This document shows, one piece after another, positions 47,425 to 56,400 of a stretch of DNA of 64,000 nt. Both the position numbers and the translations under genes were made by a program. Numbering within the stretch: the stretch's first letter is position 1; each line of letters opens with the position of its first letter. Under the pieces are notes generated by a model. It ran no database searches, had not been told where the DNA came from, and saw only the letters and a list, made by a program, of their open reading frames with translations. This DNA is from JARFQW01 sp963842955 (lineage in GTDB: Bacteria > Pseudomonadota > Gammaproteobacteria > Steroidobacterales > XN24): contig CAWJIJ010000010.1 of NCBI GenBank assembly GCA_963842955.1, positions 1 to 64,000 of the forward strand. Reading direction: 5' to 3'.

Positions 47425-48615
47425 ATGGCTAGATCCCGCAGATCCTTTCTACGTCTTTCGGGCATCCACGCAACGGTCCTTACGGCCCTGCTGTTGACGA
47501 CCTTTGGCGGCGAGCTCGCCGCCCATACGCTAGGCCAGGGATACCTGATGGTCGATGCGCGCCCGGACGGTGTTTCCGGACACGTGGAGATCACGCTGGA
47601 GGACATCGACAAGGCGCTGGACATCGACAGCGACGGCGACGGCAAGGTCACCGATGCCGAACTCGCGGCATCCATGCCCCGCGTGCTGGGGTATCTCCGC
47701 GACCGCGTCGGGATCGGCGGGGAAGGAACCTGGTATGACCTGTCGTTCGGCGAACACGAGGTCGCGAACCTCCCTCTCGGCCGCTATCTCATCGCGAACT
47801 TCTCGAGCGGCCAGCAAGCCGTGCCGCCGGTGATCGATCTGCGCTATGAACTGCTTTTCGACAAAGACCCGGATCACCGCGGCTTCCTCGTCGTAACCGG
47901 CAACGCGTTCAGCGACCATGTGAACTCCGGTGAGGAAACTTCACTCGTATTCGGACCCGACAATCGAAACCAGACTTTCGATCTGAGGGAAACGTCCCGC
48001 TGGCGCAGCTTCACCGCGTTCGTCGGCCAGGGCATCTGGCATATCTGGATCGGCATCGACCACATCCTGTTCCTGCTGGCCCTGATCCTGCCGGCCGTCC
48101 TTCGCCGGGAGGATGGTCAATGGACGGGAGACCTGACCTACAAGAATGCACTGTGGAACGTCGTGAAAATTGTCACGCTGTTCACCATTGCTCATACCAT
48201 CACCCTGACCCTCGCGGCACTGGATGTCGTGACCCTTCCGCCACGGCTGGTGGAGAGCATCATCGCCCTGTCGGTGGTCATTGCCGCACTCAACAACATC
48301 TACCCGATCATGCACGGCCACATGGGGTGGCTGGTGTTCGGCTTCGGTCTGTTTCACGGCTTCGGATTTGCGAGTGTGCTTGCTCACCTCGTGAACAACA
48401 CCCGCAACCTGGTCGTTGATCTCCTCGGCTTCAATGTCGGCGTCGAGATCGGCCAGATCGCGGTGGTCGCGGTCCTTTTGCCCGTACTGTTCGTGCTGAG
48501 TCGCAGGAAGATTTACACCCGGGCGATCGTTCCGGTCTGTTCGATCCTGATCGCGCTGCTGGCCCTGGGCTGGTTCGCCGAGCGCGCCTTCGAGATCGAT
48601 GTCCTCCCGATCTGA
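47425..48615 (+). CDS. HupE/UreJ-family membrane protein with EF-hand-like loop
   Basis: 396 aa. A signal peptide (HATVLTALLLTTFGGELAAH) is followed by a periplasmic beta domain of about 170 residues that contains an EF-hand-like loop, DIDSDGDGKVTDAEL. The HupE/UreJ_2 membrane domain then has FVGQGIWHIWIGIDHILFLLAL, TIAHTITLTLAALDV and FGLFHGFGFASVLA, with the repeated His positions of the family. ATG at 47425 is adopted because it opens the signal peptide; the longer frame is arginine-rich leader. It is paralogous to the HupE protein near 26 kb. The EF-hand loop suggests Ca2+ binding, which is not usual for HupE. Confidence 0.82.
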   Translation: MARSRRSFLRLSGIHATVLTALLLTTFGGELAAHTLGQGYLMVDARPDGVSGHVEITLEDIDKALDIDSDGDGKVTDAELAASMPRVLGYLRDRVGIGGEGTWYDLSFGEHEVANLPLGRYLIANFSSGQQAVPPVIDLRYELLFDKDPDHRGFLVVTGNAFSDHVNSGEETSLVFGPDNRNQTFDLRETSRWRSFTAFVGQGIWHIWIGIDHILFLLALILPAVLRREDGQWTGDLTYKNALWNVVKIVTLFTIAHTITLTLAALDVVTLPPRLVESIIALSVVIAALNNIYPIMHGHMGWLVFGFGLFHGFGFASVLAHLVNNTRNLVVDLLGFNVGVEIGQIAVVAVLLPVLFVLSRRKIYTRAIVPVCSILIALLALGWFAERAFEIDVLPI

Positions 48616-48651
48616 ACGACCGTTGTTTTTGGGTCCGGCACGGGGGACGGC

Positions 48652-49338
48652 ATGATGCCAGCCCGATTTCGGCTGCCGCTGACTCTGCTGGGCGCGGGGC
48701 TGGCGCTAATGGCCCTGAATGCGTTTCTGATGCTCAGGCTGGACTGGCGGCCGGCGGTGCTTTCGCTGCCGCCGGATGGGTCCTCTCCGGTTGAGCAAGC
48801 CTTTACGACGGCGTCGAGCGCCCCCTACGAAGTGCAGCTGGAAGTCTCGATGAACCTGCCGCCGCGAACCATCAACCGGACCATCGGCGTGGCAGACAAG
48901 CCGGCGCCGGTGGACCTGACGTGGACCGTGTTCGCCGATGACAAAGTCGTCGCAACCGGGGACGCCCGTGACTACATGTACCTGGATGGCGGGCCCAAGG
49001 GCTGGCCAGGGCGCCTGCGGCGGATTCTCATGCGTGTCCCAACCGGCCAGGATGCGCGTTTCTGGAGGACCGCCGGCCTTGCAGGTCATACGACAACGTC
49101 TCGTGGCGTCGGGGCCTTCGAGGCCAAGGCCGGAGGGAGCTACCGGCTCCGGGTCGAACCCCGCTCCGGACTCGAACCGCTCGCGGAGGGCGATCCGAAA
49201 ATGGTGGTCCGAATCGCGCGCACCGTATCCCATCGGCACTACCAGCGGACTGCGCCCGTCGGCTATGCAGGGCTGCTGCTGATCGGCCTGGGATTACTCT
49301 CCGGCGGGTGGCGGCTCCTCGAACGCCTGCGTGCCTAG
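48652..49338 (+). CDS. Hypothetical protein with N- and C-terminal membrane segments
   Basis: 228 aa. TM1 (LPLTLLGAGLALMALNAFLML) and TM2 near the C-terminus (VGYAGLLLIGLGLLSGGW) bracket an extracytoplasmic beta-rich domain (YEVQLEVSMNLPPRTINRTIGV, YRLRVEPRSG). No family was recognised. ATG at 48652 follows GGGGGACGGC. It lies 36 bp after the HupE gene, same strand, and is probably co-transcribed with it. Its last bases overlap the NRPS terminus on the other strand by four bases. Confidence 0.7.
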   Translation: MMPARFRLPLTLLGAGLALMALNAFLMLRLDWRPAVLSLPPDGSSPVEQAFTTASSAPYEVQLEVSMNLPPRTINRTIGVADKPAPVDLTWTVFADDKVVATGDARDYMYLDGGPKGWPGRLRRILMRVPTGQDARFWRTAGLAGHTTTSRGVGAFEAKAGGSYRLRVEPRSGLEPLAEGDPKMVVRIARTVSHRHYQRTAPVGYAGLLLIGLGLLSGGWRLLERLRA

Positions 49339-52300
49339 TTCGCGGGCCCGTCAGCGGACTTCATCCCCTCCTCCAGGGCCGCGCCAAGCCAGCGGCAGTG
49401 AGGTTCCTTCATCATGTCCTCGTGGGCCGGCGCACCCTTGGCGATGCGCACGCTCAAAACGCCGTCGATACGATCAGCAAAGCCCGCGGCCGCCGCGGAC
49501 CGCACGCTCTCCACGCGGTCCGGCATAACCAGCAAGGCGGACCCGCCGTAGGGAGGATAGGGATACGTCTGGCTGGCGCGAATGTAGTTGCGCCGGTCCC
49601 GTTCCTGGAGCTCCGCGGTTGCCATCGCGACCCCCTGCCGTTCGCGCCGGCGCGCGGACTGATAGGTTTTCTGGCGCGCGAGAACTCGGGAAAGTCCTTC
49701 CCGGAATTCCCTGAAGGCAAAGCGAAACTTACCTGCCAGGCTCGGAACCGCACGCAGCTGAGCCCATTTCCGTTGCAGCAGGATCGCGACATACGCGTTG
49801 CCGGTGACCGGCGGGGGATCGAGCAAGCCCAACAGACCGACGGCCTGGCCTGCTTCGGCTAGCTGCCTGGCCATTTCGTACGCGATCTGACCGCCAAAGG
49901 AAAACCCGCAGAGATGATAGGGCCCCTCGGGCTGAACAGTGCGCAGTTCAGCCAGATATACGCCGGCGAGTTCTTCAACGGTCAGCTCCGCGAATTCTTC
50001 CGTCCCGAGATCCCGGTAGACCAGGTAGACGGGGCGGTCCGGATCGAGATGCGGCGCCACGCGGCGTATGGCACCGTGCACACAGAACAGAGGCACGAGG
50101 TGTCCCTCCGCCCGGACCGGGCTCACGCACTGCAGACCGGACGGATTCTGCCGCTGGTCGATACGCGCGGCCAGGGCACCCAGCGTTGGCGACTCGAATA
50201 ACGCAGCCAGCGGCAGACTGCGCCCCAGGCGCTTCTCGATTTCCAGCAGGAGCTGGACACCCAGCAGCGAATGTCCGCCCACGTCAAAAAAGTTGTCATC
50301 TCCGGACACTCGATCCGTTTGCAGCAGGCGACCCCAGATCTCTCTCAAGGCCGAGAGGGTCGCACTGCCACCGGGCTCCGCCCCGACTCCGGCGTTGGCT
50401 GTTGCCGTGCTCCGCGCGCGGGCAGTTGACGACCCTGCCGAAACCGCGGCGGCTTCGGACAGGGCGCGCCGGTCCACCTTGCCGGTGCCAGTGCGAGGCA
50501 TTTCCGCCAGGAACTCGAATCGGTCCGGAATCATGTAGGCAGGCAGCACGGTGGCAAGGGCTTCCCTGAGCGCCGGCCCGTCCCGCTCCAGAACGTCCGA
50601 CGGCACGCACCAGGCTACGAGCCGGGAGCCCTCCGGATCCGGCGTCACCGCAGCGTCATCGACCTGGGCCAGCCCGCGCAACGCGTCCTCGATGGCCGCC
50701 GGTTCGATCCGGTAGCCACGCACCTTGACCTGCTGATCCTGGCGGCCCAGGAACTCCATGGCGCCGTCGGCCCGCTGGCGGACCCGGTCGCCGCTGCGGT
50801 ACCAGCGCATCCCGGGCCGATGGTCGAGGGCGACAAAACGGTCGGCTGTCTGGCCGGGATCGTTCAGATATCCGCGCGCGATACCGCCGCCGCCAATGCA
50901 CAGCTCGCCGGCCGCACCGGCCGGCAAGGGGTTCTGCCAGCGGTCGACAACCGCCAGTGAAGTGTTGGCGATCGGCCAGCCAAGACTGACGGGATCCGGG
51001 TCGGCACCGGCGTGCCAGGCCGAAGCCCAGACCGTGGCTTCAGTGGGCCCGTACTCATTGACGAACTCGACCGAGGGCAGCCGGCGCCGATGCAGGTCCA
51101 CCAGCGTGGGTGAGCAACTCTCGCCGGCCACGATCACGGTACGCAAGGATTCGAGCTGGCCCGCGTCCGAATGCGCGAGCAGCAAGGCATAAACGCTGGG
51201 CAGCATCAGTGTATGGGTCACCTGCTCGCTGGCAATCAGCCGGGCCAGATAGCGGGGATCGGCGCGATCACGGGCCCGCGGCAGAATGAGCGTTCCGCCA
51301 GTCGAGAGGGTCCAGAAGAGGCCTGCCACCGAACTGTCGAAATGCAGCGGGGACACGAGGAGGAAGCGACCCGGCGATTCACCGTAATAATTGAGACGGC
51401 CCGCATTGGCGTGTCGCAGATTGCCGTGCTCGACAGCGACGCCTTTGGGTCGCCCCGTGGACCCGGAGGTAAAGATAACGTAGGCCAGGTCCTCGGCGGA
51501 CAGGTCCGTGCATACGCCGGCCTCGAGACCTGCGGACGCGTCCTGGCCCGGCGCAACGACCGGCCGGTGTCCCAGCCGCCGCACCCGATCAGCGGCGTCA
51601 ATCGAGCTGACGACTTCCACCCCTTGCCCGCCCCGGACCAGCGCCAGCTCTGCCAGCACGTCGGCAAGGCGCCTGTCCGGCCACGCGGCATCCAGCGGCA
51701 CATAGGCTCCGCCGGCCTGATGAATGGCCAGGATCGCTTCGATGAAATCCATACCCTGGTCCAGCAGAACGGCAACCGGAACGCCCGGCCCGACACCGAT
51801 GCTGACGAGCACACCGGCAAGTCGGTCGGCCCTATTCAACAGCTGGGCGTAGCTCCGTGTTTCGCCGTCCTGCACAAGCGCCGGACCGGCGGTGGCAGCT
51901 CCCGCCGCGGCACGAATTGCAGGGGGCAACAACGGTTCGCCGGCGCACTCCACCTTCGGCCCGTGCAGCTCCGCGAGCGGAAATTCGGGAGGCTGCGCAT
52001 CCCTCGCTGCGATCGCCGGATCCCCCTTTGAACTGGCCGGCGATGCCAATGAAACCGCAGTCAACGGCTGATCGGGAACCGCGGCTATCTGGCCGAGCAC
52101 CGCTTCGTAAGCTGCCAGCATGGCGTTCACGGTGGACGCCTCGAACAGGTCCGAATTGTATTCCGCAGTCACCTCGAAACAATCCGTGTCGCGACGAACG
52201 AACAAAGTCAGATCCATCTTGGCCGTGCCGGTGTCGAGCCGCAGCAACTCCGTTTCCAGGCCCGGCACTCGACCCAGGTCCGGGGATGTTTCGAGCACGA

Positions 52301-53474
52301 ACATGACCTGGAAAAAAGGATTGTGGGTGGCTGCCCTGCGGGGAGCCAGCTCGGCCACAAGGGCCTCGAAAGGCAGCGCCCGATGCCCAAGCGCCTCGTA
52401 GACACCGCCACGCACCCGGGATACGAACTCCGCGGCCGTGAGACCGTCTTGCGCCGGCGCCCGAAGCACAACCGGATTGACGAACAGGCCCACCATCTCC
52501 GCCAGCGCCTCGCCATCGCGCAACGTGACCGGCGAGCCGACCGCCAGGTCGTCGGCACCGCAGTATCGCGACAACAGCAAGAAAAATGCGGCAAGGCAGG
52601 TGGGATAAAGATCGCCGCGTTCCGCTACAGGCCCGAGATTACGATGGAGAGCTTCAATGCAGCGGCGGGACACGAGCCTGCCTCGATAGGTCACCCGGTC
52701 GCCGCGAGGTCGATCGGTCGGCAGGTCGAGGCAGTCCGGGACTCCTGCCAGCGCTTCGCGCCAGTAGGAAATATCGGCGTCCCGAGTCTGGGCCAGCCGT
52801 CGTCCCAAGCCGCTGGCATAGTCACCAAAGTCCACGTCAGGCTGTGGCGCCTCCGCGGTGTCGCCTTCGGCACCCCGACGGTACTCGGCAAACAGGTCCC
52901 CGAGCAGCACTGCGAGAGACTGCTCGTCACACACCACGTGATGAACGGCCAGGACCAACAGGTGATCTTCGCCAGGCAGCGTGATCAGGCCGGCCCGGCA
53001 CAACGGCCCGGTTCGCATATTGAACGGCCGGCGTGCAAACTCCGCCGCCGCAGTCATGACATCGCTCTCCCGTCCCGTTTCCGCGCCGGGCATCACCAGG
53101 TGCTCCAGGGCAATCGGGCCGACAGCGTTGAAATCCAGGAACAACCCATCGGCGTTTCGGCCAATCAGCAGCCGCAGGCTTTCATGCCGCCCCGTCACCC
53201 GGTTCCACGCTCCCGCAAGGGCTTCCAGGTTAAGCGCACCCCGGATCCGCAGAGCCGCGTGAATGTTGTAGGCCGAACTGTCCCCGATGAGCTGGTCGAG
53301 GAACCAGATGGATTCCTGGTAAGGGGTCGCACGGACCGGCACATCCGGCGGACGCCGCGCGAGCCGAGGCGCCCTGGCTGATGCTGCACGGCCCTTGAGC
53401 CGTGCCTGCAGAAGGCGCCGCTTCGCGTCGCTCAGGTCCGGCTTGCGACCACTGCCCGCGGGCTGATCAACCAA
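49335..53474 (-). CDS. NRPS module C-A-T-TE (termination module)
   Basis: Final module of the NRPS operon, 1379 aa. Condensation domain (residues about 45-470) has PYQESIWFLDQL and the active-site HHVVCDE (G of the usual HHxxxDG is Glu). Adenylation domain (about 520-1040): YVIFTSGSTGRPKGVAVEH (A3), VNEYGPTEATVWAS (A5), YRSGDRVRQRADG (A7), VKVRGYRIEP (A8), RTGTGKVDRRAL (A10). Carrier domain NFFDVGGHSLLG near residue 1063. Type I thioesterase with GFSFGGQIAY near 1190. By eye the A-domain pocket reads D-S-A-L-I-A-E-V-W-K, which I cannot match to a known substrate. Start is TTG 53472-53474 overlapping the preceding gene stop by 8 bp. Confidence 0.93.
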   Translation of the reverse strand: MVDQPAGSGRKPDLSDAKRRLLQARLKGRAASARAPRLARRPPDVPVRATPYQESIWFLDQLIGDSSAYNIHAALRIRGALNLEALAGAWNRVTGRHESLRLLIGRNADGLFLDFNAVGPIALEHLVMPGAETGRESDVMTAAAEFARRPFNMRTGPLCRAGLITLPGEDHLLVLAVHHVVCDEQSLAVLLGDLFAEYRRGAEGDTAEAPQPDVDFGDYASGLGRRLAQTRDADISYWREALAGVPDCLDLPTDRPRGDRVTYRGRLVSRRCIEALHRNLGPVAERGDLYPTCLAAFFLLLSRYCGADDLAVGSPVTLRDGEALAEMVGLFVNPVVLRAPAQDGLTAAEFVSRVRGGVYEALGHRALPFEALVAELAPRRAATHNPFFQVMFVLETSPDLGRVPGLETELLRLDTGTAKMDLTLFVRRDTDCFEVTAEYNSDLFEASTVNAMLAAYEAVLGQIAAVPDQPLTAVSLASPASSKGDPAIAARDAQPPEFPLAELHGPKVECAGEPLLPPAIRAAAGAATAGPALVQDGETRSYAQLLNRADRLAGVLVSIGVGPGVPVAVLLDQGMDFIEAILAIHQAGGAYVPLDAAWPDRRLADVLAELALVRGGQGVEVVSSIDAADRVRRLGHRPVVAPGQDASAGLEAGVCTDLSAEDLAYVIFTSGSTGRPKGVAVEHGNLRHANAGRLNYYGESPGRFLLVSPLHFDSSVAGLFWTLSTGGTLILPRARDRADPRYLARLIASEQVTHTLMLPSVYALLLAHSDAGQLESLRTVIVAGESCSPTLVDLHRRRLPSVEFVNEYGPTEATVWASAWHAGADPDPVSLGWPIANTSLAVVDRWQNPLPAGAAGELCIGGGGIARGYLNDPGQTADRFVALDHRPGMRWYRSGDRVRQRADGAMEFLGRQDQQVKVRGYRIEPAAIEDALRGLAQVDDAAVTPDPEGSRLVAWCVPSDVLERDGPALREALATVLPAYMIPDRFEFLAEMPRTGTGKVDRRALSEAAAVSAGSSTARARSTATANAGVGAEPGGSATLSALREIWGRLLQTDRVSGDDNFFDVGGHSLLGVQLLLEIEKRLGRSLPLAALFESPTLGALAARIDQRQNPSGLQCVSPVRAEGHLVPLFCVHGAIRRVAPHLDPDRPVYLVYRDLGTEEFAELTVEELAGVYLAELRTVQPEGPYHLCGFSFGGQIAYEMARQLAEAGQAVGLLGLLDPPPVTGNAYVAILLQRKWAQLRAVPSLAGKFRFAFREFREGLSRVLARQKTYQSARRRERQGVAMATAELQERDRRNYIRASQTYPYPPYGGSALLVMPDRVESVRSAAAAGFADRIDGVLSVRIAKGAPAHEDMMKEPHCRWLGAALEEGMKSADGPAN

Positions 53475-56400
53475 GATCCCGTACGAGATCCTCGGCCTCG
53501 CCCTCCGTGAGCCGATCGATGTCCGCCAGCACCAGGTCCTCGATCATGACCGCCAGGTCCGCGATGGTCGGCGCGCTGAACAGACTATCGAGAGGCACCT
53601 CCACCTCGAACAGCGTACGGATCCGGGCGCCTAGCTGGATCGCGGCAAGGGACGCGCCGCCAAGATCGAAAAAGCTCTGGTTGCGCCCCGGGTCCCGAAC
53701 GCCGAGCAGATCCTCCCATACCGCAGCAAGCTGCCGTTCCAGGTCGGTCGCTGGCGCCTCCACGATCTGACCGGCGGCCGGGGCGCCCCGCCAGTCCGGC
53801 AGCGCAGACATGTCCACCTTGCCGGCCGGCGTCAGCGGGAGATGGTCGACGGCGATGAGATGCGAAGGAACCATTTCCGCCGGCAGGCGTTCGGCAAGGT
53901 GATGGCGCAGTTCATCCGCGCCGACCGCTCCATTCGTCGAGTACCACGCAGCCAGGCTGTCGCCGCGGGCGTCATACTGCGGTTCCGGATAGCCGATCTC
54001 CCCCAGGATTGTCCGGATCCGCTCCCTGTCCAGGTCATCATCGAGTTCCGCCATCGCGGCATCCCTGCGCTTGTGACCGATTCGCACATCCCAGCTATAG
54101 GGAAGCGAATAGTTGTGGAAGCCCCGTTCTCGCTGGTGAACGAAAATGCCGACATCGTTGATCCGGCAGTTCGTTGAGCGCCCGGTATCGCCGGGCCGAA
54201 TCCAGGGGAGACGATCCTGGAGGGTCCGGTAGATATCATCGAGGTCCGCATCGCAGTAGCGATAGAAATCCACGAACTCGATGTCGGTGAAGACCGATTC
54301 GTCGTTGAAGATCCGGGTGTCGAGAAGCTCGCGTACTGCATCGTCCACCCGGTGGTAGACCTTCCTGGCGGCGAGGATCCGCTGCTCGATTTCCACGGGA
54401 TCGAAAACACGCAGGGCGAAAAGATCGTGGAGCCGCGTCTCGAAGATCTGGCCGCGGGACAATCCGGTGACAATGAAGCCGACACCCTCTTCCCGAGCCC
54501 GCTGCATGGAAAGCGTGTAAATCGTCTTGAAACACCCGTGGCACACGTTACTGTGACGCGCCAGGCTGTCAGCAAAAATGTCGTTCATGTGGGGTGTCGA
54601 GAGCACCTCTGAATCCACCCCGAGCGCAGCGCAAACCCGGTCCACGTTCGCCAGGGCCTCATCGGACAGGTAGCCGTTGTCCAGCGTCAATGCGAGAACC
54701 CGCAGTCCTCGCCCGACCAGCTCATGGAGCATGTAGCTGCTGTCCTTCCCCCCACTGGCGAGCGCGATGCAGTCATAGCGGGGATGGCCGGCATCCCGCA
54801 TGCGGCCGGTAACGGAGTCGAAATCCCGCATGCTCCGGAAATAGCGACGGGCGTTGTCCTCGAACACGTCGAAAGCGATACACATCGTGCAGACGTCGCG
54901 ATCGTCGAACTCGATGTCCGGATAGCTCGATTCGATGCCACAGCGAGCGCAATGGCGCACCGGTCCGCGCCGGCTGCCGGACACCGGCGCGATACGGGCA
55001 TCGGCCACCATCGGATGCTCGAGCAGCGCAGCTTCCACCTCACCGGCCTCGATACGGGTACCCCGAATCTTGATCTGATCGTCGGCCCGGCCCAGGAATT
55101 CCAGACGACCGTCCGGAGTCCAGCGCCCTCGGTCTCCGGTACGGTAGCGTCGCCCCGCCGCCGGAGACGGCGCATCGACGAAACGCTCCGCGGTCAGTTC
55201 AGGCCGGCCCAGGTATCCGTCAGCCAGCCCCACCCCGGCAATGCAGATCTCACCGACCACTCCCGTGGGGACAGGCTGACCGGCGGCATCGCGAAGCAGG
55301 ATCTTCATATTCCAGACAGGCGTACCGATGGGCACGGAGGCATATCCCAGGTCCTCGGGGCGGAACTCATGGATCATGCAGCCAACAGTCGCTTCGGTAG
55401 GCCCGTACTCATTGAACACACGGCAGCCGTCGGGAAACCGGGCCTGTGTCGCGGTGACCAGCTCGGTCTTCAGGTCCTCGCCTCCGAGAATCAGTGTACC
55501 GATGCGCCGTGACCGACCGCCGAGTTCGCCAATGAGCGCCAGATGGGCAGGCGTAAGCTTCAGCACATCGACCGCGTCATCCGCGAAGGCCCTCACGACC
55601 GGGACATCGTTCGCGCCCCGGTCGGGATACGCGACGATTCGTCCTCCAAAAGCCAGGGGCACGAAGACAGAGGTAACCGTCAGATCGACGGCCAGCGACG
55701 AGTGCAGGGCGAACGCGGTCTCAGGCCCCGCCCCGTAGTGATGCCCGGCCCAATGCACATAGTTGGCGAGGGCCCGGTGGGAAATCAGCGTGCCCTTGGG
55801 CTGGCCGGTCGAACCGGAGGTATAGATAACGTAGGCCAGGTCGCCTGGCCCCGGCGCCCCGCCACCGGCGCGGTCCGTCCTTGCAGCGGTGCCCGCCCGC
55901 GGAATATCTCGCATGGCGGCATCGGATGACCCTGGCTGGCTGACCGTCAGAATCCGCCAGTCGCCCGCCACGTCCAGGTCCCGGTCGGTGATGAGCACCC
56001 GGCAATCGGTGTTCGAAGCCGCCAGATCGGCGAGAATTCGAGCCCGTCGAGCCGGCGGATGTGCGGGATCCAGCGGAACGTACGCCGCGCCTGTCTCCAG
56101 CACCGCCAGCATGGCGACCACAACATCGATCGTGCGGCCCATATCGATGGGCACGAGAATTCCCGGACCCGCACCCGCATCCTCCAGCCGCCGGGCCAGC
56201 GCCCCGGATCGGGCCGCCAGGTCGCCATAGCTCAGGGACCGGGACTCACAGACCACCGCCGTTGCCTCGGGGCTGCGGCGGGCGTTTTCCAGAATATCCT
56301 GAACGACAGTTGTCGTCGGCTCGGCCCTGTCCGTAGCGTTGAATACGGTCTCCCGGTATTCGCGCTCGGCCTCCGCCAGGAGATCGAAGGAGCCCAGCGG

